From positions 13,478,471 to 13,542,470 of the forward strand of contig OZ007510.1 in the NCBI GenBank assembly GCA_963931865.1: a stretch of 64,000 nucleotides of DNA, written 5' to 3'. This DNA comes from Axinella damicornis. Taxonomy: Eukaryota; Porifera; Demospongiae; Axinellida; Axinellidae. Positions 1 to 8,655 of this stretch are shown piece after piece. Position numbers and translations under genes: made by a program. The notes beneath the pieces were generated by a model. That model saw only the letters and a list, made by a program, of their open reading frames with translations. It was not told the DNA's origin and made no database searches. Within the stretch, counting starts at the first letter, position 1. The number at the start of each line of letters is the position of its first letter.

Positions 1-18
1 GGTGTCACACCTCCTCAG

Positions 19-2112
19 AAACTGTGCCTTCCTGGTGCGTGCGTCTCGGGTATTGAAACTTCACAAACTACCTCCTCTGTTTCAAAGATAGAGGATAGAG
101 TATCTACTTCCATTATGTACTGCTTTTGAAGGAGGTGGATGACATTGGAAGCTCATTGACGTAAGCTGTTCAGTTAGACGTTCAGGGTATTTATACTGAC
201 TTTGTGATGTTCTTGTTTTGTATAGTGCAACTACAACCCGTGAACACCTAATCTACTCATCTGAGTTCCTGAGGCAACCTGTAAGCCTGTCCAGTGAATG
301 GACCCTTTCTTTCGCAGTTTTATAATAAGTTATAACCCCCTTCCTCCTCCTTCCCTCCATCCTACTGAGCATTCATACCATTCCTTCCTGCAGTGGACTT
401 GTAGTAGACACTCTTGGGACAGTCGTCAGCTCACCACTGTTCCAACCCTGGGAGGTATGCCAGAGTACATTGGACATAATTATGTGTTAGCTGAGACTCA
501 TACTGCGGACATGTCGAGCTCTAGTCTGAGTATACCGGAAATACTGGACCCAGTGTGGGGTTCAGTACTGAGGATATGTTGCCTGTAGTCTGGGTACTGG
601 ACCCAGAGTGGGGTATAGCCTGTAGTCTGGTCTTGCTTTCAGGATCACACAAGATCTCTCCCCTAATTATCCACGTTCCCCCTTACGATTAGTCGACTGA
701 TTGACTGAATTAAGGCTGTTGACTAATATTCTCAGAGTGTGCTGATTAGTTGCTGCACATGCACAGTTCAGTACCTCATGCTCATGGTTGTGACAAGATG
801 GCTAAGAGCCTCTGCTAGTTCTTGCTCAGGCGCCATACAGCAAATGTTGGTCTGGCAGCAGCTGGGTCTGCCAGACCTGTTCCGCTGCCTTCACAGGAGC
901 TGCTAGCTGAAGCTGTCTAGCATTAACATACTTCCTGTTTCATACTCAATCAGTCGATTAGTCACCTAAGCAAGCTATGTCAACTAGAGAAATTCCCTTG
1001 TTGTTCGACTAGGGAAATTCCCGATCCCTAACTTGCCAACTTTCGTCACCTGCAGTATAAGTGATGTTTGTACTGGTATCACAGAGTGAGATTATCTTGT
1101 GACAATGAGCTCTCATTATCGTTTGCTGTGTTTGTGTCTCTGCCAGTTGTGAATCACAGTGAGCTTGTGCAACATGCTGAAGCAGCATTTGGCGAAGGAA
1201 TGAGCACCACTGATTCTCTAAGTGAATACGTCGGAGGTGTAACTGGCACACAAAGCCCTACTCTATTCCCACAATGAGTTGCATCCTCCTGATGCAGGTG
1301 CTGAGGTGTGCATACCCTCAGGCTCCTCCCTCTGCAAGAGAGCCAGGTAACAAATTACTAGGTGCCATTATCATTCCTATTGTGAACCCCTCTTGTGTCC
1401 CTCATAGCCTTGCAAACCCGAAAGATATACCTGCTGCTGGCGTTTTACAGGTGTGTGTATGTGAACTCAAGGTGAATATTACACTTCTTGCTGCTTGTCA
1501 ACTCAGTGTACTGTGTGCATTTGCTCTTTCTCTTCTAGCATGTACCAGCGCCAGCAATGTAGTACATTGTAATCCCACCCCCATCTGTACATACACACGT
1601 GCACTAGAACCCCACACGCTGACGGAAGTGGGTGCATGTGTGCACTGTGGATCTTCCGGGTCCAACATACCATACCCTCTTCCATCCCTCCTTCCCTCCC
1701 CCCCCTCTCCTCAGTTCCAGAAGTTGTGTCTGCTGATCCTCCTGCTGGTCAAGGACGCTGACCACCTGGTCATTACAGGCTCACCCCTGCACTTTGTAAT
1801 GCCAAGGAGAAGTACTCCACTGTTGACAAGGTATGAGACATTCATCTCCACCTGCTCCTCCCTTCCTGCTCATCTCCTTCTACCACTCTGCCTTCCCTCT
1901 AGCTGTGCTGGCTAATGACTGAGCTAATGGAGCAGTGTAACAGCGGAGAGACCTCCCGCGTCATCCTCCACCAGAAGATCCTCAGCATGTGATCATCTTC
2001 TCTGACGTGCTCCAGATGATTCTCACCAGAATCGAGGAAGCCCGAAGGTCCCAGCAGTTCATCAACATGCCCAAGTTCTCTGCCTTCATAAAGTACCTCT
2101 ATGCCAGCTCGG
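19..2112 (+). pseudogene. Gene X 5' exons, copy in U1 (start outside window)
   Basis: Unrecognised gene. Exon-like pieces include the one at 19, reading NCAFLVRASRVLKLHKLP before an in-frame TAG; one following TATAG at about 226 and ending before GTAAGC, reading REHLIYSSEFLRQP; one after CTGCAG at about 393; 1715-1830, hydrophobic, with ADHLVITGSPLHFV; and 1903-2112, reading LMEQCNSGETSRVILHQ, then after a frame break FSDVLQMILTRIEEARRSQ. The frame break (TGA just after the LSM codons) is shared by every copy. No family assignment is made. Short exons with plausible splice borders plus shared stops suggest a decayed 5' gene half. Confidence 0.45.
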
Positions 2113-2228
2113 GTGAGCAACACAAATGCTCTGTAACAGTAGCCTTGTTCCAGGCGCTTGGTACTGAGCTAGACATTCAGTAGATCACAAATATAGTGTG
2201 CAATGACAATGGTCAGTAGCCTTGTTCC

Positions 2229-2285
2229 TAGCCTCGTTCCCAGGCCTTCTAAACTGGAGGTGTAGAAGGTCTGGGAACGAGGCGA
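2229..2285. repeat. Short hairpin related to the TAGCCTCGTTCCCAG family, U1
   Basis: 23-bp arms with two mismatches, loop AACTGGAGGTG. The tip TAGCCTCGTTCCCAG resembles the ends of the MITE in the last WDR90-like exon, so this is probably a minimal member of that family. Confidence 0.7.
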
Positions 2286-2968
2286 GCTTGATTCTGCACT
2301 AGATGTTCAGAATACATTGTCAGGTGCCCAACTGATAATAGTCATGGAGTGGACATTTCTTGTGGCTCCTGTCAACTCAATGTGGTGCTGCCGTAATCAA
2401 GTTATTGAGTGCACATGGGAGTGTGTGTGCTGGGGAAATGGTCCTCAGTTAGCTGTATGACAACCCCCCAAATTTGGGCATTATGTATACACATCACCAA
2501 ACCACAAGTTAATTTACCTGCTTGAGGGAAGCAAGTACAATATATAAGTTTTCGATTACGATGGGCAATCGCTGTTTCAAGTTTTAGGATTATGTTCCTA
2601 CACTTTGACCTCTGTCCTTTGACTTCTGCTGTTCAAGGAGGGACTGAGTGTTGGGGAGAAGGTAAAGAGGTGGGTGAAAATTGAAGTGTCGAGTAACACC
2701 CAGAAGAAGGAGTGACTTGTGGACAATGACAGCCACGTATTGGGAGAGCTCAGGATGAACAGGAATTAACCCACTGCTGTCAGGTGGGCTCCAACGTATA
2801 TACTATATAGGCATTTGGTCTCTTTTTATTGCTACACAAGTTGGAGGGTATGCTACAAGGAGCAGCGTACTCCCCCCTCCTTAATTCTCTGATCTGGTCA
2901 TGTTTTTGGCCTCTAACTACACCAGTATACCCTAATGTATTGGGAAATGTATACTTAAGCTCGCTAAC

Positions 2969-3264
2969 CAAGAATCTCTGGTACGAACAGCATGAGCAAC
3001 TTGATTCTGGAGGTGGAGGTACACTGTCACAAGGTGCAGGGCATGACGGAAGCTTTTACCGATGCGCTGCATAGCCGTGCAAAAACGAGCAGTTCAGTTC
3101 ACCAAAAAGCCGTATTTACTGCTTTTCTTGAGGGAGACAGCAGATAAATTTGCCAGGGATTATGCTATCAAAAAAGCTTCCGTCATGCCCTGCACCTTAA
3201 TTGTGACAGCGCACCTCCACCGCCAGAATCAAGTTGCTCACGCTCTTCGTACCAGAGATTTTTG
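2969..3264. mobile_element. 296-bp foldback MITE, U1
   Basis: Arms of about 90 bp: left from CAAGAATCTCTGGTACGAAC to GACGGAAGCTTTT, right from AAAAAAGCTTCCGTC to GTACCAGAGATTTTTG. They are near-perfect complements around a centre of about 115 bp. No clear target duplication. Present in all seven units, so older than the array. Apparent short ORFs on both strands here are by-products of the inverted arms. Confidence 0.75.
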
Positions 3265-4737
3265 ATAATATGATGACCATTACTATACAAATGGGTCTGA
3301 CACTAGCCTCGTTCCTATAGGCCCAAGTGACGGAGGAGAAAAGGGCCTGGTTTCCACTGTTTGCGCTTGCCCTATTTATCCGTAACTGAGACATGTATTC
3401 ATAAGGGGGAGGCTGAGGGTGCGAATGACATCTTTGTAGTCATACAGTATGTATGGTTGAGTGTGTGACGCTTTCTACTTTACTACACTAGCTGGTCCTT
3501 CTTCTGTTAGATGAGCTGGTTGGGTACAAACCGAACTTCTTGTTATCCCATGTTCGCTTGGTTTGCCACTTGCAGAGTTCACTTGGCTTGCCTTGGGCAG
3601 AGTTACTTCATTTTGCTCACCACTGTGTGGTTGGTGGATATCACATCCCAGGTATGAAAACTAATAAGCAAATGAAATTAGTGTTACATAGTTAGTGGTC
3701 TTGTAATCTCCCTACTTGCAGTACTGGTGTTGCAGACATGGGCTGTTCTTGGGTGCTTGCATGAAATGCTAGAAGGCACTTCCCTGAGGCACTTACAATA
3801 ACTGCTGTCTGGGATCTGGGATGGAATACTAGAATGGACTGGAGACCTTTCACCCCAATGTAAAACATTACTGGTGATGTCGTAGTGGTGAGGTGCATTG
3901 TTGCTACACACTAGGACTTTGTGTGTTTCGGTGTAGGCCTGGCCTGGGTGGGACTAACCTCTACAGCGACCATGCCACGATCTGTGCCATGCTAACATGA
4001 CTGATAATACCTGTCATCCGATCATGGATCAGTTACTCTATGTCAAATGCTGTTCATCAGAATTGTGCTCAGCTATTATGCTAGTAGAATTCTGGATGCA
4101 GTTTGTACTTCAAAAAGTATGCTGGCATAATTGGGAAAGGCCCAATTGTTACTTGCATTACAGGAACATGCCCAGGTGGTGCATACACTGTCACGTAAGC
4201 TTTCACCCTGCACTGCACCATGGTTTCCTCACTGCCTGCACGGCAGTTACCAAATCACTCTCCCTGTTATGGCATGTCATCAAGGAGGGAAACATTGAAA
4301 AGTGAGTAGTCTCTCTCCTCTTTCCCTGTTGCGAGGGGGTTTAAAAGGGAGTGGAGAGTCTCCCCTCTCTTGTTCCTGCATTGCAAGAATGATAATCGCC
4401 TAACAAAGCCTATCAAACAACTTCAAAACAGGTCTGTCCATTCAGACTGTGTATGTGAACTGACATGCATGAGATAGTGTTATTCCATCCTCCACTCCCC
4501 CATGGGACTGAGGCTGGCTTATGGCATTCCCCCTTGTTTCTGAGAGTTGGAACATGACAGATCATCACTTAATCCTTTTTAAGTTTTCGGAGAAACTACT
4601 TTTGAATGGTGTCTGTGTATGTGTGCATGTTTTGTTGTCCTGACATCCGCATCCTCAGTTTGGTTAATGTCGTGCAGATCTCAAGTGCAGTTGCCTCTAA
4701 TTGTATGTCATACTCTGTAGAAGCATAACTATTTTAA

Positions 4738-5241
4738 CTCTTTAGGGCCTAAATTTATTTCTCTAGGTCAATTTCAGTCTATGGAACACTTAAACATACC
4801 CTAATTTCTGTTCCCTGGCGTTGCTGGGCTCGAAACTGCTCACACAGGTAATTTCAGCTACACTAAGCATATACGTGACTTAACCACACCCACCAACTAA
4901 CGAACTTGCAATCAAGCCTCCCGAGAAGTGGCCAACCTGCCGTAGCTAAAAACCTGACCATGAACACTGGAAATGGAGGCCCTACAAGGCAAGACAGCTA
5001 CTTTCTAAGTCCATTTATGCTTAAAACCCGAGAAATGGCCTACCCGGCTCCAACCGAGGGCCGTTCAAAGCTGAGCCCAAACGCGGCCATGCTGTTTGCA
5101 CCCTTCGGGTGCACCCACCCACCTCCCCCTGCCCCGCCCTTTCTGCTGGCGCAGAGCCTATCTCTCAAGGACATTGCCGGATGTGACATCATGAAGCTGA
5201 AAGTCTCACGTTGCAGATATGCAACGTTAGGTCTTAAAGGG
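4738..5241. mobile_element. piggyBac-like non-autonomous element, U1
   Basis: 504 bp flanked by TTAA at 4734-4737 and 5242-5245. The empty allele in U2 (14654-14657) has a single TTAA in the same flanks. Ends are CTCTTTAGGGCCTAA and, reverse-complemented, CCCTTTAAGACCTAA, an imperfect 15-bp terminal repeat. TTAA target duplication and CCCTTT-like ends are typical of piggyBac-derived MITEs. No transposase frame is present; the 183-codon frame at 4906 runs out of the element and is not a gene. Confidence 0.85.
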
Positions 5242-5988
5242 TTAAGAGCACAGAATAGTTTTGAGTGTAATACCTCAGGGGGTCAGCATCACATACTGTA
5301 TTGTCAGTTGTGTCTTGAGGTTGGTAGTTCAGTGATGATGTCATATCACCACCCCCTGCTAATGGGGCCCAGGATCTGCATGAAAACCGTCTGTATCGGA
5401 GATGCGGCTTTCCTGGGTTATCAAATCAAAATGAGTGAATTGAACTGTAGTCTGTGAAGCCTCTTTTCCCTGATTCCACTGGCAGATCCTCACCTTCCAC
5501 CATCATGCTGTGATATGTATGGCTTACTCCAGGGATGACAGGCTCTTGCTATCAGTCGGTGAGTCAGTGTGCATCATAAGTAGCAGCATCTGAGGGGCGT
5601 AACTAGGATTTGGAGACCGAGGAGGTATGGAGTTCTCAGCGACATTTATAGGGTCACTATCAGTTTATCAGCGCGGTCACGCGGACACAGGCAGTTTTTG
5701 GACGGTCACAGGCTGAGTACGGCTCATATTGGAGTGACCTCCCCTTGAAGAAACATCAGGTCAATGCCTGAGGATTTTATTACAGTTCTCTGCCTGCAGG
5801 TGTGTAGTGTGGCGCTCAGTGAGAGTGGCACCTACCTTGCAAGCTGTGGTCGGGATGGCTCTCTGTCTGTGTTGTCCATGGCAACCATGGAACAGGTGGT
5901 CTTCCTTCATACACCCAAGAAGGTAGAGACTTGTGACCTGTTCACCGATTACACAGATTGTTTCATGCAGCTGTTATCCTTTCCTATA

Positions 5989-6102
5989 GTTGTGTTGTAG
6001 TCTCGGTACCAGATCCTACGAGGGTCTGGTACCGAGACTACAACACAACTAGTCTCGGTACCAGACCATCACACGTGGGTCTGGTACCGAGACTAGTTGT
6101 GT
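5989..6102. repeat. Double hairpin with four AGTCTCGGTACCAGA arms, U1
   Basis: Two adjacent inverted repeats share bases: 5989-6049 (28-bp arms with one mismatch, loop TACGA) and 6043-6102 (25-bp perfect arms, loop ATCACACGTG). Because all four arms carry the same core, arm 1 can also pair with arm 4. It lies in the intron after WDR90-like exon 2. Confidence 0.85.
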
Positions 6103-6475
6103 GGTAGCTCAGTACATTGTGTACTATTTGCAGGTTGCACTACTCTCTAGATTCTCAGTAACCAATTCCTTTCCCGGGAATGCACAAGTGCTACATTCTC
6201 AGCTGCAGCCACTGCCATCCATTACCAGTACTAATCAGCAGGAGTCTCCTCCCTCCACCCCACCCCCACCTCCACACCTGGTGGCTGTCTACATCGATGG
6301 GACACTGAGGGTGTTTGATGTTGGGAAGGTACAGATGGCACGAAAGTGCAACCTCATGTAGCACCTACTAAGGCAGTCGCTTATTCACCCAATGGTAAGT
6401 ATGCTTCAGGTCATTTGTAGATTTGCTCCTCTGCATTTGGAGTGACTTGTGGCCAAGTGGTTAAGGTAGCATTAT

Positions 6476-6543
6476 ACCTTTACCGTTAGGGTACCTTTAA
6501 CCGTCGGGGCTCCGACGGTTAAAGGTACCCTAACGGTAAAGGT
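6476..6543. repeat. 68-bp palindrome, U1 (type A only)
   Basis: Perfect 32-bp arms (ACCTTTACCGTTAGGGTACC onward) around the 4-base loop GGCT. The left arm is shared with type B; the right arm exists only in type A. It lies in the intron after WDR90-like exon 3. Confidence 0.9.
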
Positions 6544-8311
6544 GCAAGTGTAAAAAACATTAAAAATGTATGGAGATGTAGGGATAACAGAACAGCAAAA
6601 AGTATGAAAACAAGCAGGGATGATGGCATAAAACAGTTCAATATTAGCTGAGCTGGCACTTCAGCGTGATTTAGTGCAATGTTTGCTACACCCTCTCCGC
6701 CCTGCGGGCGTGGCTTCGCCACGCGCCCACTTGGCCGGCCGGACGGAAAGGGGCTAGCAGCTAGACTGACCTGAACTGTGTGTACACTAGTGCTGCCACG
6801 ATATGAGACATTGTATATCACATGTCATATATAGTGTTTTATGTCGGACATATCGCCAAGCTTACAGGATAGTTTCACATGAGTTCAAGGTAGTTCAGTC
6901 CCTCGAACCTGCTCGAACCACTGGTTGACTTTCGGGAACCAAGCCTACAGGATAGTGTCACATGAGTTTGGGACATATCTATACTGGCAATTGAATGTCA
7001 CTAAGTGGTCCAGTCATGAAAATTAATGCAATGGGCAGTACCAATGTACACATATAACAGTATAAACATAATTATATTGAAAATTCGCAGCAAACTCGCT
7101 GATGCTCGCCCCAATTATGTTGCACCTTCATTGCATAGCACTGACAGGATACTCATGCACACACTAGTACACACACATACACACTAACACAGGCCATGTG
7201 ATCTTCTCAGGCTGCTCCAATGGTGTGGTAACCATTAGCAACCCTTCCACTGGGCTGGTGGTGTGTGTGATCACTGACCATCAGGGAGCACCCATCACTA
7301 AGATGCACACCTCCGACAGACCTGTCAAGGTATCTGCTAGTCTGTCCTACCTCCAACTTTGGTTTCCAAGACAGTACACCTTTCCTTCCAGCGTCCTGGG
7401 TCTGAGAACTGCTACCAATGTTTGCCGGCCAGTGTGGACTGGAGGGTGAGTGTGTGGAGTGCAGACTGCAGAAGGGACGTTTGGCGTGTCGTTTGCCAAC
7501 TGGTGGTCTGGCTCACATTCCCAGGGCCCTCCTCTGCTCCCGATGGCACCAGGCTCAGGAGAGGACACAAGGTGCTCAACCCAACACCTGCATTTTTGAA
7601 AAGTGTTCTTGAAATTGTGTGCTTAGCCTCGGGTATATATGACACAACTAGCTACTGTAGGAGCTCAAATGTATGGGGATGCACTCTAACCAGAGAACTT
7701 GAGATGCTGTTGTATGCACTGCAGTGCACAGTGGCATTCACTTCCTAGCTCAATCACACATCTCACCCTCCTCTCTCCCCTCAGTGCCGGTATGAACTTC
7801 TGCCCCCTAGCCTGGCACGCTTCAGCCCCACAGACCCAGACACTATCCTGTACGTGGGACACGGCATGGAAAGGTGTGTACAGTTCTGCAGCCTCACAGA
7901 AGGCAGTTGTCAGGACGTCTGCCCTCACCCAAAGGGCCACATTCATGGGTGCATCACCACAGGGGCACCTTCTGGCCTTTGGCTGCCAAGGTAAGTCAGG
8001 TGGAAACATGACATTGTAGGTGTGGTGGACTGCTTTGTGCATAAAGTATTATATTATAGCAGTACAGAGTTCTCAGGGCATTGGACTTCGTCACAAAATA
8101 TTCCTGTCAGAAAATTTGTTGGAGAAAGAGTGTAAACAGCTCACTGTAGAACTGTTGCATAGTGCTAATTTTACCCCGCGGATACCTGATATCATAATAC
8201 GCCACTGTAGCAAAATGTGTACTTGAATCGAATATTATCTTGTCTCTTGCAGAGCGTGCTGTGAAGATCATGGACTAGGATGAAGGCTCATTCCAGGACT
8301 ATTCTGGCCAC

Positions 8312-8456
8312 TAGCCTCATCCCAAGTCCTACCCCGTTCTTTCTGTTCTTCGGTTTGCTTTGACAATAATACACGGATGCAGAAGAGCGCACCGCTCTTC
8401 CACATCTGTCGACGCAAACAAAGGAACAGAAAAAACGTGGTAGGCCTGGGAATGAG
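8312..8456. mobile_element. MITE inside last WDR90-like exon, U1 (type A, right end trimmed)
   Basis: Type A form. The left end is as in type B, but the last few bases of the element and most of the right target duplication are missing (AATGAG runs straight into ACCATGAC). Confidence 0.8.
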
Positions 8457-8554
8457 ACCATGACAGAATGAAAGGTGTAATCTTTTCCCCCTTTGGAAAG
8501 TTTCTTGTATCCACCCGTAGCTCCACTCTACATGTATGGGACGTTGTAGTCTGA

Positions 8555-8655
8555 TGATATCTTTTTGTGTACTTGCACTGTTGAATATGAGAGGCGCGGC
8601 TCGTTATTAAAAGTTAATAGCACATGATCCTTCCGGATTCCTTACTTGCGATACT
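8555..8655 (+). promoter_or_regulatory. Short interval between WDR90-like end and gene X start
   Basis: Only 101 bp separate the WDR90-like TGA from the gene X ATG. It holds AATATGAGAGGCGCGGCTCG and, 20 bp before the ATG, TCCTTCCGGATTCC, which contains an ETS-type CCGGAA core on the minus strand. ETS-like cores are common near animal housekeeping promoters. The block is conserved in all units with small indels. Promoter function is inference. Confidence 0.3.

Larger units (their letters stand above)
2113..5485 (+). other. Mixed intron, MITE and possible exon region of U1
   Basis: This stretch holds a short hairpin (2229), a 296-bp foldback (2969) and a 504-bp TTAA element (4738). A possible exon lies at 3511-3651 between TGTTAG and GTATGA; it is open in one frame (DELVGYKPNFLLSHVRLVCH). 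Another exon-like piece follows TTACAG near 4163 and ends before GTGAGT near 4302. The piece at about 2636-2731 reads EGLSVGEKVKRWVKIEV before a TGA. The junction between gene X and WDR90 sequence must lie in this interval, but I cannot place it. Confidence 0.4.
5486..8554 (+). pseudogene. WDR90: WDR90-like C-terminal WD40 exons, copy in U1
   Basis: Seven exons with GT..AG borders: 5486-5558, 5786-5922, 6178-6394, 7193-7329, 7392-7571, 7785-7990 and 8253 to the TGA at 8552. Recognisable pieces are DGTLRVFDVGKV, VITDHQGAPITKM, WRVSVWSADC, LTFPGPSSAPD and LLPPSLARFSPTDPD, which match my knowledge of the last propeller of WDR90/POC16, a centriole and cilium protein. U1-specific lesions are the exon 3 acceptor AG changed to GG at 6176 and a 2-bp loss near 7895 in exon 6. 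Shared lesions are a frameshift at 6341-6346, TAG at 8276-8278 and a MITE at 8312. The type A 2-bp loss near 6200 is also present. The N-terminal CFAP20-like (DUF667) domain and earlier propellers of the family are absent. Confidence 0.75.

Noticed and set aside
1274..1915. 213-codon open frame on + strand, repeated in other units
   Set aside because: It crosses at least three clear splice borders (ACAG, CTCTAG and CTCCTCAG polypyrimidine tracts) and includes a C-rich intron tract. It is an open read-through of introns and exons, not one coding exon.
3062..3265. Short frames on both strands with similar sequence
   Set aside because: They are products of the inverted arms of the 296-bp foldback MITE.
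4906..5457. 183-codon frame in U1, U3, U5
   Set aside because: It starts inside the 504-bp TTAA element and runs into host sequence; units without the element lack it. No transposase or other domain features.
8276..8278. TAG as a reassigned sense codon in WDR90-like exon 7
   Set aside because: Other open exons end or are interrupted at ordinary stops, and the same exon carries a MITE. Pseudogene decay explains the stop without a code change.
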